Below, piece after piece: positions 15,964 to 24,995 of a stretch of DNA of 64,000 nucleotides; the first letter of the stretch is position 1, and every line of letters begins with the position of its first letter. Origin of the DNA: DATHGT01 sp035317605 (GTDB taxonomy: Bacteria > Methylomirabilota > Methylomirabilia > Rokubacteriales > CSP1-6). The stretch covers positions 1 to 64,000 of the forward strand of contig DATHGT010000130.1 in the NCBI GenBank assembly GCA_035317605.1, in the 5' to 3' direction. Made by a program: the position numbers and the translations under genes. A model generated the notes under the pieces. It did not search any database and was not told the origin of the DNA. It was given only the letters and a program-made list of their open reading frames with translations.

Positions 15964-17057
15964 TCGACCGCACTCTGAATTCGAGCGCCGGTATGCGGAG
16001 CGGCCGTCGCGGGGGTGAACTCATGACCTGCCAACATCGCGACCAGCCTATCCCGGTAGGAGTGGCCGCCCCGGGTCACCAGAGCGTGCGCCGCCGCGGC
16101 CAACCGCGTTCTCTCCTCAGGGTGCTCCAGCAGCCACCCTGCCTTTCGGACCATGTCGCTGAGAGATCTGAAGTACACCACCGCGTCTCCGTCGGCGCCG
16201 AATATGTCCCGGTGCTCTCCCGTATCCTCCGCGAGCATGCAGCCGCTGGTGGCCGGAATCTCGAAACTTCTCATGGTGTTGCCATCTCGGTTCGCCTTCC
16301 TGACGATGCAGAGACATATCTTCGCGGTCGCCGTCGCTCGCCTCACCGTTCCCGGATCGGCATGGCCCCGCGTGCAAGCACGAGTTGCCGAAAACCGCTC
16401 CCAGTAGTCTCCGTATAAGCCGACCCGAAAGCCGTGTTCGATGAGCGTCGCGATGTACGGCACCCGGTCCGAATCGCCTCCGCCCACAAATAACACGTCG
16501 CAGCTGTCACCCCGCCGATCCGGGTCCGCGCTTGCTTCGGGATACTGGTGTGCGGGGTCGTACCCGAATGGTTGATACATGACGCGCCGGCATCCGAGCC
16601 CACGAACATCGTCCATATTCGCGCGTCGAGCAGAGAAGACGTAGTCATACTCTGGAAGCGCCGCCAGGAACCACGGAGCACGCACACTGGGGTTGAAGGG
16701 GTCGTCGGTCATATAGTTGATTCGGACAACGCCGGTACGACCAATTCGTTCGAGATCTCGCCGCGTGCAAGGAGCGAAGCCAGTCGTCAGCAGCCACTGG
16801 GGTCGCTGTGTCTGAACCTGCTCAACCACCTGCGAGCTCGACCGACGGAGCCAGGTTGGACGCCGCCCGCGTAGGTACCAGTTCGCGCGACGAACCCATA
16901 CCGGAGCATCCATGGCCCTCAGCGCGTCGACAAACCCTACTCGTAGACCCAGTTGGGACGCGGCGCGCACAAGACTCTCGCCGATGTTCGTTCCGCCGGA
17001 ATTGCCGACGATCAGAACTGCATCGCCGGTGACATGCTGTCCGTCGAGAGCTTTCAC
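15960..17057 (-). CDS. CgeB-like glycosyltransferase
   Basis: 365 residues, starting at a GTG that overlaps the previous stop as GTGA. It has INYMTDDPFNPSVRAPWFLAALPEYDYVFSARRAN, then RRVMYQPFGYDP and CDVLFVGGGDSDRVPYIATLIEHGFRVGLYGDYWERF. The C-terminal part has RSFEIPATSGCMLAEDTGEH. This is the arrangement of the CgeB/'Glyco_trans_1_2' family, GT-B proteins common in surface glycan and glycopeptide clusters. The substrate is unknown. Confidence 0.8.
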   Translation of the reverse strand: MKALDGQHVTGDAVLIVGNSGGTNIGESLVRAASQLGLRVGFVDALRAMDAPVWVRRANWYLRGRRPTWLRRSSSQVVEQVQTQRPQWLLTTGFAPCTRRDLERIGRTGVVRINYMTDDPFNPSVRAPWFLAALPEYDYVFSARRANMDDVRGLGCRRVMYQPFGYDPAHQYPEASADPDRRGDSCDVLFVGGGDSDRVPYIATLIEHGFRVGLYGDYWERFSATRACTRGHADPGTVRRATATAKICLCIVRKANRDGNTMRSFEIPATSGCMLAEDTGEHRDIFGADGDAVVYFRSLSDMVRKAGWLLEHPEERTRLAAAAHALVTRGGHSYRDRLVAMLAGHEFTPATAAPHTGARIQSAVE

Positions 17058-18193
17058 GGATACTGAACCGCCCGGGCCGCGATGCCGCGCCGAAGACTCT
17101 CTCTGAGTCCCAATCTAGCTTTTGCCAAGCGATACAGCGTTGGGTACAAGCCTCGAAATAGCCACACCGGCACCGCTAATCCCGCCACACTTATCGCCAG
17201 GTGAACCAGCCGGAGCCGCATCAGCCGCCCCCATCCCAGCTCGACCCCGTCACAGAGGCAATTTACCCGCGCGGCGAGGCAGAACCCGATCGAATAACCA
17301 ACCGAATGGACATATTTGAACTCGACGACCCAGTAGGGAAATGTGAACAGCAAAAACTGCAGAATGATCCTCTCCGCATATCGGGAAAGCGTCGAAGCAT
17401 CCACGGACGCCTCGATCGCATTCGTCACGAGCCGAGGAATCTCGAGAACCGGAACGCGGCGCGGAACGACACGCCATCCTCTGGTTTTGGGCTTCGTTGC
17501 CAGACTATCGACCCGTTCGCCGGCGATTTGAATATCCTTTCGGACGATTGGAATATCGAGTGTCAGGAGCGCTGCTCCCTCGGCAAGAATCCGGCTCCCG
17601 ATGTACATCTGGTACATCTCGCTGCCGTCGTAGGCCGTCGACTGGTGGGCGAGCGCCCGTCTTGCGTCAAGCATGATGCCGCTGAGAAAACTGAATTCGC
17701 GGTAATACTGAACGACGACGTCCGGTCCCCTCCCCGCCACTCCGGTTCCGTTCACTCGTCTTCGAACGGAACACGTTGCCCAGTCCATGAAATTGGGAAT
17801 GACGACGCCGATGTCATCCGGCACTTCCTGGACGCGGTCGCGGACGACTTCGAGCGTCGTCGAGGCTGCCAGACAATCATCGTTGCCCAGTAAGAATATG
17901 TACTGACCGCGCGCCAGCGACATCGCGGTTCGGAGATTCGCGTCATAGCGCACGTTGGCTTCTTGTCGAAAATATTGGAACGCCACGCCGCTATGCTGGA
18001 GAAATTGGACGATCTCGTCCTGACGGCCATCGGTCGAGCAGTCGTCCGAGATGCAGATTTCGTAATCGTCGATCGATTGCTCGACGATCGACCGTAGCGC
18101 TTCAAGAAAGAACGACGTCCGGTTGTGCTGTGGCACGCAGATGGAGAAATAGGGCTGAGCCCCAGATTTCACCGCACTGGCTATCAGGGGCAT
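17054..18193 (-). CDS. GT2 glycosyltransferase
   Basis: 379 residues. The N-terminal GT-A domain has FSICVPQHNRTSFFLEALRSIV, DYEICISDDCSTDGRQDE and the metal site LLGNDDCLA. The C-terminal 130 residues contain two amphipathic or hydrophobic segments (IILQFLLFTFPYWVVEF and LVHLAISVAGLAVPVWLF) that may attach it to the membrane. The start overlaps the upstream gene by 10 nt. Confidence 0.85.
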   Translation of the reverse strand: MPLIASAVKSGAQPYFSICVPQHNRTSFFLEALRSIVEQSIDDYEICISDDCSTDGRQDEIVQFLQHSGVAFQYFRQEANVRYDANLRTAMSLARGQYIFLLGNDDCLAASTTLEVVRDRVQEVPDDIGVVIPNFMDWATCSVRRRVNGTGVAGRGPDVVVQYYREFSFLSGIMLDARRALAHQSTAYDGSEMYQMYIGSRILAEGAALLTLDIPIVRKDIQIAGERVDSLATKPKTRGWRVVPRRVPVLEIPRLVTNAIEASVDASTLSRYAERIILQFLLFTFPYWVVEFKYVHSVGYSIGFCLAARVNCLCDGVELGWGRLMRLRLVHLAISVAGLAVPVWLFRGLYPTLYRLAKARLGLRESLRRGIAARAVQYP

Positions 18194-19425
18194 CCGGTAG
18201 ACTCAGTCGCGCATCGAATGGCCAATGTGGAACCGGGCAAGGGCCGATTCGACGACGCCGGAAGCACGTGGGGCAGGGTGTCGTCGTCATTCAGTATGCG
18301 AAGTACTGGCGCGAACTGCGTTTCATAGTTCCAGGTCTCACGCACGCGCTGCCTGCCCCGCTCGCCCATGGCGCGCATCAGTCGCAGGTCGCGCAGATAG
18401 CGCACCACCGCGTCCGCAATGCTGGCATCGTCAGATGGATCGCATGCCAGCCCGAATCCGGGGTCGACGAACTCAGACTCCCACTCGCCGACGCCGTTGA
18501 CCAAAAGTGCCAGCCCCTGCGAAAGGTAGTCGAATGGTTTGTTGGAGGCGCCCACCATGTGCCGCTCATTGATGTCTTCACTCACCCGTGGCATGAATGA
18601 CAGGCCCACGTCACTGCGCGCGCACCAAGCCATGAGCTCGTGGCGTGGCATCGCATCAATCATTTGCATCCGTCCATGGACGTTCAAGCTCCGCGCGAGT
18701 TGCAGGAGTCTGTCGCGATAACCGAGATGACCGATAGTTTCGTAACCGATGACGCGCAGCTTCACGTGCTCCGGCAGCAAAGAAAGTGCCCGCACCACGG
18801 CCTCGGGGACGCGTGCAGGGACGATCGAACCGTGGTAGAGCAGCCACAGGTCATCACCACTCGGAAGCGGCTGTCGTGCGGGGGAAACTTCTGACATCGA
18901 TGGGCAGTTCCAGACACACCATACGCGCGCGGCGCCCGTTTCTCGCTTAAATACCTCGGCGCGATCTTGGTTTGGAACGACACATGCCACCGCGCGTCGG
19001 GCTGCATGCCGGCGAGCCCACCTGCTCAACGCCCGTCCGCAACCTGTACCGGCCCTGGCAGGAGCGTCGTGCTCATGATAGACAACCCGAATCCCAGGCA
19101 AGCGGCTCACGAGAAGGGCGGCAGGCGCCGACAGAACATCCGAGGCGTAGACCCAACGTGGCCTCCACCGTAGGGCCCACCGAAGCACTGACGCCGTAAA
19201 GCTGAGATAGCTCAACTTCTGGCGCCATCCGGGCGCGACGAACGGCCGCGTGACGACTCGTACATTCGGCCTTGATTTGAACCGAAGGGCAGATGCACCG
19301 AGGGCGCTGGTGCCGATAAAGGCGACGTCCCAGCCGGCGCCTGCCAGAATCGCCGAGCTGTGCTCGAGCGGCGGGTACGCCGCCGGATTAGTGTACTGAA
19401 CGTACAGGATGCGCCGATCTCGCAC
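18184..19425 (-). CDS. GT4-like glycosyltransferase
   Basis: About 413 residues from a GTG at 19425. I chose this start because GGAGGAGG lies 9 nt upstream; an ATG at 19464 lies deep in the previous gene. It begins RRILYVQYTNPAAYPPLEHSSAILAGAGWDVAFIG. It has YHEHDAPARAG, then LLYHGSIVPARVPEAVVRAL and KPFDYLSQGLALLVN in the donor domain. This is a retaining GT-B enzyme of the EPS repeat-unit assembly. Confidence 0.82.
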   Translation of the reverse strand: MRDRRILYVQYTNPAAYPPLEHSSAILAGAGWDVAFIGTSALGASALRFKSRPNVRVVTRPFVAPGWRQKLSYLSFTASVLRWALRWRPRWVYASDVLSAPAALLVSRLPGIRVVYHEHDAPARAGTGCGRALSRWARRHAARRAVACVVPNQDRAEVFKRETGAARVWCVWNCPSMSEVSPARQPLPSGDDLWLLYHGSIVPARVPEAVVRALSLLPEHVKLRVIGYETIGHLGYRDRLLQLARSLNVHGRMQMIDAMPRHELMAWCARSDVGLSFMPRVSEDINERHMVGASNKPFDYLSQGLALLVNGVGEWESEFVDPGFGLACDPSDDASIADAVVRYLRDLRLMRAMGERGRQRVRETWNYETQFAPVLRILNDDDTLPHVLPASSNRPLPGSTLAIRCATESTGCP

Positions 19426-20767
19426 CGCGCGATCCCTCCTCCGGTTCACCGAGCACTCGACCATAGACCGCCATCATGTCGTCCGCGACGTCGGCCATGG
19501 TCCGCGGCGGCCGGATGCCGCGACGTAACGTGACGAGAAGCTCGCGCTCTCGGTCCACTCGTTCGAGCGCTTCCCGCCATGCGTCGACCGAACTGCTCCG
19601 CACGAGTAGCCCGTCGACGCCATGGGACACGAGCTCGGCGATGCCGCCCAAGGCTGAGCCGATGACCGGGGTTCCCGCGGCGAAGGCTTCGAGGACGACC
19701 AGCGGGCCCGTTTCCAGCCAGCGCGACGGCACCATGACGACGTCGTAGCTTCGAAGGAGCGCGACCACTTCTGCGCTTGGTACCGGACGCCGAAACACGA
19801 TCCGCGGGTCCCCGGCGGCGGCCGCGATCAGCTCCGCGTGGTAGCGATTTCCGGAGGGCGCGTCCATGACGCCGTAGATGTCCAGCTTGATGTTGAGACC
19901 GGGCGCGGAACGGACGGCCTTCACGAGCAGGTCTGGCCCCTTGGTTGGATCCAGCCGGCCGAGGAATACCGCGCGGAGCGTCTCGTCAGTGGGCGGGCCG
20001 AGATCCCGGCCACGCGCAGAGGCGGCAGGGCCTTGGACTCCGGCGCGAGACACCGACACCTTGGCTGGAGGCACGCCGTTGCGCTCGAGCACCCCTCGCG
20101 CCCACTCGCAGACGGCCACGATATGGCGGACTTCCGCCATGCACTCACGGAACGTCTGGTGCCGTATGCTCACCAGCTCACGCATCGCGAGCGCCGTCCA
20201 GACGCCGCCGCTGCGCCCGTGATTCGCCATCGCTCGCCCGAACGAAGCGGGCACTCGGGCAAGAACCCGGCTCGCGATCCGATTCAGGCCCAAGCTCTCG
20301 AGGCGACATTCCGTGCACCGAACCGCGTCTACGCGCCCATCGCACTGCTCGTGTCCCCAGCGAAGCAGCGTTCCACGGGGACAACTCACGGTGGGCGTGT
20401 GGTACGTGAACACGGACGGGACATCGCGCATGGACGCTTCGCGTACGAGCAAGAGTGACGCCCCGCGCGTCAACGCGTGAAGATGGACGACGTCAGGCTC
20501 TTCCCCGTCCAGGATTCGCCCGAACTGCCGAGCGGCCCCTGGATCACCAGCAGCGTAGAGCTCCCTGATGTCCGTGACGCTGTCGCGCACGGCAAACCGG
20601 TGTACCGTTAGCCCTTCGATCGTGTAGCTCTCGGTGCGAGCGCCCGGCGCAGCGATGACCGGCTCGACACCGATCTCCCGCTGGGACCGCGACAGCGACT
20701 GCACGTACACCTCCGTGCCTCCGACGGGATCTGGCCCGAACGTGAATGGAACGTGCAGGATCTTCAT
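19388..20767 (-). CDS. GT4 glycosyltransferase
   Basis: 459 residues from ATG 20767, which overlaps the next upstream gene as ATGA. MKILHVPFTFGPDPVGGTEVYVQSL is the acceptor-side loop. A Cys-rich insert (CPRGTLLRWGHEQCDG...CTECRLESLG) sits at residues about 140-165. The same insert occurs in GT4 enzymes of other EPS clusters and could bind a metal. The donor domain has AVFLGRLDPTKGPDLLVKAV and PSRWLETGPLVVLEAFAAGTPV. An in-frame extension upstream overlaps the GT2 gene and is rejected. Confidence 0.87.
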   Translation of the reverse strand: MKILHVPFTFGPDPVGGTEVYVQSLSRSQREIGVEPVIAAPGARTESYTIEGLTVHRFAVRDSVTDIRELYAAGDPGAARQFGRILDGEEPDVVHLHALTRGASLLLVREASMRDVPSVFTYHTPTVSCPRGTLLRWGHEQCDGRVDAVRCTECRLESLGLNRIASRVLARVPASFGRAMANHGRSGGVWTALAMRELVSIRHQTFRECMAEVRHIVAVCEWARGVLERNGVPPAKVSVSRAGVQGPAASARGRDLGPPTDETLRAVFLGRLDPTKGPDLLVKAVRSAPGLNIKLDIYGVMDAPSGNRYHAELIAAAAGDPRIVFRRPVPSAEVVALLRSYDVVMVPSRWLETGPLVVLEAFAAGTPVIGSALGGIAELVSHGVDGLLVRSSSVDAWREALERVDRERELLVTLRRGIRPPRTMADVADDMMAVYGRVLGEPEEGSRGARSAHPVRSVH

Positions 20768-21768
20768 GCGGTCGCCCTCGACGACGTTGGCTCCTTCACT
20801 CCGCGGACGATCGCCTTCATCCTCGTGTAGGTGCGTTGTCCGACCAGAGACCCGAAGCACTGCCTCGCGATCGACCAGTCGGCGATATATCTGGGTTGGA
20901 GGGCAATCGCCCGCAAGTAGCACCGCCGGGCATGGTGCGTCATGCCCATGCCGAAGTACTTCCGTGCCAGCGTCAGATGGTGTGCGCCGTAGATGCGACG
21001 GCGTCTGCGCCTCAACTCGCGGCCGAGGGACGTCTTCGGATCCGCACCGGCGAAGACCATGTCGAGCACGCGGAAGATCGAGGGCTCCTCCGTCCGATCC
21101 CGCACGATCGCGGTGTGAAGATTGCCGGGATGCACCCGGTAGTCGGCGAGGATCCCGCCGCAGTGAAACAGCGGCCAGCGTCGCGCGATCATGACGCTGA
21201 AATACCAGTCGTGAAAGGCCAGCCCGGTCGGGATCGGAAGCGCCTGCAGCCAGGCCTCGCGCCGCGCGATCACGGTCGGCGCGCAGATGAAGTTCTTCTC
21301 CAGCAGGCGTAGCAGCTCGTCACCGCCACTGTTCGAAAGTCCATGAACCTCGTCGAGGCTGACACCGCTGTACGCGCCCGTGTCGTCGATCAGATCGACG
21401 TTGCCGTACACCAGGCCGATGGCCGGCTGGGCCCGCAGGATCGGGACCACGGCTTCGAGGTACCCGGGCTTGTAGCGATCGTCACCGTCGATCCGCGCCA
21501 CGAACCTGCCGCGGGCCGCCCGAAGCCCGTCGTCGACGGTCTGCGCATGGCCCTCGTTGCGCGCGTGATGGATCACCCGAAGCCGAGGATCCGCATAGCG
21601 CCGCAGGACGTCGGCGCTGTCGTCGGGTGAGGCGTCGTCGACCACCACGACCTCGAACTCGAACGAGCCCTGCTGGGCGAAGATACTGTCCAGGCACTCG
21701 CCGATGAAGCGCGCGTGCTTGTAGCAGAGAACGACGAACGTTACTTCCGGGTCGTGTCCGGACCGCAT
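20764..21768 (-). CDS. GT2 glycosyltransferase
   Basis: 334 residues from ATG 21768: EVTFVVLCYKHARFIGECLDSIF, FEVVVVDDASPDDSADVLR and FVARIDGDDRYKPGYLEAVV, the D-x-D site of GT-A family 2. The C terminus is basic and helical. It overlaps the aminotransferase gene by 28 nt; a longer upstream frame lies wholly inside that gene and was set aside. Confidence 0.87.
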   Translation of the reverse strand: MRSGHDPEVTFVVLCYKHARFIGECLDSIFAQQGSFEFEVVVVDDASPDDSADVLRRYADPRLRVIHHARNEGHAQTVDDGLRAARGRFVARIDGDDRYKPGYLEAVVPILRAQPAIGLVYGNVDLIDDTGAYSGVSLDEVHGLSNSGGDELLRLLEKNFICAPTVIARREAWLQALPIPTGLAFHDWYFSVMIARRWPLFHCGGILADYRVHPGNLHTAIVRDRTEEPSIFRVLDMVFAGADPKTSLGRELRRRRRRIYGAHHLTLARKYFGMGMTHHARRCYLRAIALQPRYIADWSIARQCFGSLVGQRTYTRMKAIVRGVKEPTSSRATA

Positions 21769-22970
21769 CCCGCACGCCGTGCGGCAAGACGTCGCGCGAC
21801 GTCCTCGCCGTGGTCGACTGCAAAGCGCATGAGGTCGCAAATGTCCGCGATCGCCGCCGGTCCCAGCGCGGTCCCGGTCGGCAGCGTGAGCACGCGGTCG
21901 AGCACGCGCTCGGTCACCGGCAGCGGCGCCGCCGCCCCCAGTGACCGATACGGCTCGACCCGGTGACAACCGGGAACGAAATAACGGCGGGCGCGCACGT
22001 TCTCCGCCCACAGCAGTTCGACGAGATCGTCGCGGCTGAGACCGGTCACCATGGGGTCGACGTCGACGACGACGTATTGGTAATTCTGGCGTCCGAGGGC
22101 GACCCCGCTGACCAGGGTCAGCCCGTCGATATTCTTGATGGCGGCCCGATACGCGAGATAGTTCTCGTAATTGGCCGTGGTGAACTCGTCGATGTCCTCC
22201 AGATTCGTCAATCCCATGGCCGCGGCCGCCTCGGACATCTTGCCGTTCGTGCCGACGCTGACCACGGTGTCGTAATCGGAGAAGCCGAAGTTGCGCATGA
22301 GGCGCGCGCGCCGCGCGACCTCGTCATCGTTCGTGGTAATCGCGCCACCCTCGAAGCTGTTGAAGAACTTGGTGGCGTGGAAGCTGAAGACCTCGGCGTC
22401 CCCGAAGCCGCCGATCATCCGGCCCTGATGAGAACAGTCGAAGGCGTGGGCAGCATCGAAGAACAGGCGCAATCCACGGCGCCGAGCGATGGACGCCAGC
22501 TCCTCCACGGCGCACGGCGCTCCCCACAGGTGAACCCCGAGGATGGCGGACGTCCGCGGCCCGATGGCTTCTTCGACCCGTCGCGGATCGAGGGTATAGG
22601 TTTCGTCGTCCACGTCGCAGAACACCGGGTCGAGGCCGAGCCATTTCAGGGCATGCGCGGTGGACACGAACGTCATCGATGGAACGATGACCTCGCCGGA
22701 GAGATCCAGCGCGCGCGCCGCGATCTCGAGGCCCACGTGGCCGTTGCACACCGCGACACAATGCTTGACGCCCAGACGCTCGGCAATTCTGGCCTCGAAT
22801 TCCTGAACGTACTTGCCGTTGTTGCTGAGCCACCGGCGGTCGAGCAGGTCGTTGAGCCGCTCGAAGAAGCGTTCGCGATTGCCGACGTTGGGTCTGCCGA
22901 CGTGTAACGGCTCCGCGAAGTGCGGCGGCCCTCCGAAGATGGCGAGATCGTCCGGTCTACACTTGAGCAT
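21741..22970 (-). CDS. DegT/DnrJ/EryC1/StrS sugar aminotransferase
   Basis: 409 residues. It has the PLP fold of sugar aminotransferases: WLSNNGKYVQEFE, CVAVCNGHVGLEIAARAL, VPSMTFVSTAHAL, FFDAAHAFD and the PLP lysine K201 in FHATKFFNSFEGGA. The family converts a keto nucleotide-sugar to an amino sugar. Next to the NeuD/PglD-like acyltransferase it should make an N-acylated amino sugar for the glycan. ATG 22970 is used; it overlaps the acyltransferase gene by 14 nt. Confidence 0.92.
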   Translation of the reverse strand: MLKCRPDDLAIFGGPPHFAEPLHVGRPNVGNRERFFERLNDLLDRRWLSNNGKYVQEFEARIAERLGVKHCVAVCNGHVGLEIAARALDLSGEVIVPSMTFVSTAHALKWLGLDPVFCDVDDETYTLDPRRVEEAIGPRTSAILGVHLWGAPCAVEELASIARRRGLRLFFDAAHAFDCSHQGRMIGGFGDAEVFSFHATKFFNSFEGGAITTNDDEVARRARLMRNFGFSDYDTVVSVGTNGKMSEAAAAMGLTNLEDIDEFTTANYENYLAYRAAIKNIDGLTLVSGVALGRQNYQYVVVDVDPMVTGLSRDDLVELLWAENVRARRYFVPGCHRVEPYRSLGAAAPLPVTERVLDRVLTLPTGTALGPAAIADICDLMRFAVDHGEDVARRLAARRAGCGPDTTRK

Positions 22971-23619
22971 TGCCGACTCCACGACGGATGGATGCGGGCA
23001 CCCCATAGGCCACCACGCGGGCCGGCACGTCACGCACGACGACGGCGCCGGCTCCGATCAGCGACGCCTCCCCGATCGTGATGCGGTCGCGCACGGTGGC
23101 GCCGATACCGACCCACGCGCCCCGGCCGACCACCACGCGACCGCCGAGGCGCGCACCGGGGCCGATGTGGGCGCCGTCATCGACCTCACATTCGTGATCG
23201 ATGCTGGCTGCGGTGTTCACGATGACGGCCCGTCCGATGCGAGCGGCGACTCCGATGATCGCCCCGGCGGCGACGACGGTCCCCGCGCCCACCACGGCCG
23301 AATCGGCGACAATCGCGCGAGGGTGAACGGCCGTGTGCAATTCGAGACCGGCGTCCACAACGACGTCGACCGCTGCCAACCGGCCTGCGCAATCGCCGAA
23401 GGCGATCGCGGCCTTCTCCACGCCATCGCGCCGAAGCGCCTGGAGATCCCGCTGACCACCAAGGATCTTCAACCCCCCGAACGCCTCACCGCGTCGCCCC
23501 GCGTCGTCGTCGAGAAACCCGACCAGCTCGAGCCCGGTCGTGAGCCGCAGGATGTCAGCGACGACGAGGGCGTGCCCCCCTGCGCCCCAAACGACCACAC
23601 GGACTGGTGCGACACTCAT
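22957..23619 (-). CDS. NeuD/PglD-like sugar O/N-acyltransferase
   Basis: 220 residues. The N-terminal Rossmann-like domain is VRVVVWGAGGHALVVADIL...LVGFLDDD. It is followed by a left-handed beta-helix of hexapeptide repeats (AIVADSAVVGAGTVVAAGAIIG, NTAASIDHECEVDDGAHIGP). His in SIDHECEV is the usual catalytic residue of PglD-type enzymes. It transfers an acyl group, usually acetyl, from CoA to an amino sugar nucleotide, matching the aminotransferase that follows it. ATGA overlap with the Wzt stop. Confidence 0.9.
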   Translation of the reverse strand: MSVAPVRVVVWGAGGHALVVADILRLTTGLELVGFLDDDAGRRGEAFGGLKILGGQRDLQALRRDGVEKAAIAFGDCAGRLAAVDVVVDAGLELHTAVHPRAIVADSAVVGAGTVVAAGAIIGVAARIGRAVIVNTAASIDHECEVDDGAHIGPGARLGGRVVVGRGAWVGIGATVRDRITIGEASLIGAGAVVVRDVPARVVAYGVPASIRRGVGNAQV

Positions 23620-24995
23620 CCCGCTTCGACGGCCGCGGCGCCGGCTCGTGCCTTCGGTCTTCGCGCTGTGTCGAACGACGTCTGGGAGAGATCGCTGACC
23701 AGCATGGTCTCCCAATCCAATACGGGCCTCACCGCGCCAATCCACTTGCCGTAGTAACCGCCGCGTCCATGAGCAGAGTCTTGAACCTCGAAGGTGATGG
23801 CGTCGTCGTGCCAGTACACGATGTGCGCGAGGTCGCGGACCACGAGCACGGTGATCCGGTAGACGCCGTCATTCAACAGATGGGCCGGAATCCGGCAGAC
23901 GCTTCGATACAGGCCGCTGACGAACGGGCGCCCATGCCAGTGAGGATCGGTGATGCTCGGCGTGCTGAGAACGCAGGTGCCGTCCTGGTTGTGGACCGTC
24001 AGGCTGATATTCAAGTGCGTCCCCGGAACGAGGTTCCAATACTCGATGGCCAGCGTGAACGCGTCGTGGACGGCCAGCGTCGACGCGGGTTGTCCGTCGG
24101 TGGCGGTGACGGCCACGCGGCGAAGCCTGACGACCTCGTTCCCCGGCGCGGCTTCGATGCTCGGCCAGGTCTGCTCCAGCGCCGCGTCCGCGCCGACCTG
24201 CAGATACTCCGCGACCACGGGCTTCGCGGGACCGTCACGCCGGATGCGGCCTTCGTCTAGCCAGATCGCGCGGTCGCACAGCTGCTGGACCGCCGCCATG
24301 TTGTGGCTGACGAAGAGGATGGTGCGCCCCTGGCGGGAAACGTCGCTCATTTTTCCCAAGCACTTCCGCTGGAACGCCGCGTCGCCGACCGCAAGCACCT
24401 CGTCCACGAACAGGATCTCCGGATCGAGGTGGGCTGCCACCGCAAAAGCCAGCCGCATGTGCATGCCGCTGCTGTAGCGCTTCACCGGCGTATCGATGAA
24501 GTCTTCGACTTCGGCGAAGGCGACGATGTCGTCGAACTTCCTCCGGATCTCGGCCTTGCGCAGGCCGAGGATGGCGCCGTTCAGGTAGATGTTCTCGCGC
24601 CCGGTCAGCTCGGGATGGAAGCCGGTACCGACCTCCAGAAGAGATCCGACCCGGCCGTACACGCGCGCCTCTCCTTGCGTCGGTCGCGTGATGCGAGAGA
24701 GGATCTTCAGCAGCGTGGTCTTGCCCGCCCCGTTGCGCCCGACGATCCCGACCACCTCGCCTCGACCGACCTGAAAGGACACGTCATTCAACGCCCAGAA
24801 CGTGCGAGGAGCACCCGACGCCGGGAACGGCGAGCGGCCACGGAAGACCGACTGGAGCGCGCGGCGCGGGAAGTCGAGCGCGTGCGTGATCGTGTCCCGT
24901 AGCGCGTGATAGGGCTCGGGGGTGCCGATGCGATAGCGCTTCCTGATGCCTTCGCACTCCACGGCGACGGTCTTCACGTCAGACGAGGTCGGCAA
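23616..24995 (-). CDS. wzt: ABC transporter ATP-binding subunit with C-terminal glycan domain (Wzt-like)
   Basis: 459 residues. The nucleotide-binding domain has Walker A GRNGAGKTT (86-94), signature YSSGMHMRLAFA, Walker B PEILFVDEVLAVGD and the H-loop VSHN. Residues about 270-440 form a separate beta domain (LAIEYWNLVPGTHLNISLTVHNQDG) like the Wzt C-terminal domain that reads the end cap of the finished chain. With Wzm it exports undecaprenyl-linked polysaccharide to the periplasm. I accept TTG 24995 because GGAG lies 7 nt upstream; GTG 24977 is the alternative. Confidence 0.9.
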   Translation of the reverse strand: MPTSSDVKTVAVECEGIRKRYRIGTPEPYHALRDTITHALDFPRRALQSVFRGRSPFPASGAPRTFWALNDVSFQVGRGEVVGIVGRNGAGKTTLLKILSRITRPTQGEARVYGRVGSLLEVGTGFHPELTGRENIYLNGAILGLRKAEIRRKFDDIVAFAEVEDFIDTPVKRYSSGMHMRLAFAVAAHLDPEILFVDEVLAVGDAAFQRKCLGKMSDVSRQGRTILFVSHNMAAVQQLCDRAIWLDEGRIRRDGPAKPVVAEYLQVGADAALEQTWPSIEAAPGNEVVRLRRVAVTATDGQPASTLAVHDAFTLAIEYWNLVPGTHLNISLTVHNQDGTCVLSTPSITDPHWHGRPFVSGLYRSVCRIPAHLLNDGVYRITVLVVRDLAHIVYWHDDAITFEVQDSAHGRGGYYGKWIGAVRPVLDWETMLVSDLSQTSFDTARRPKARAGAAAVEAG

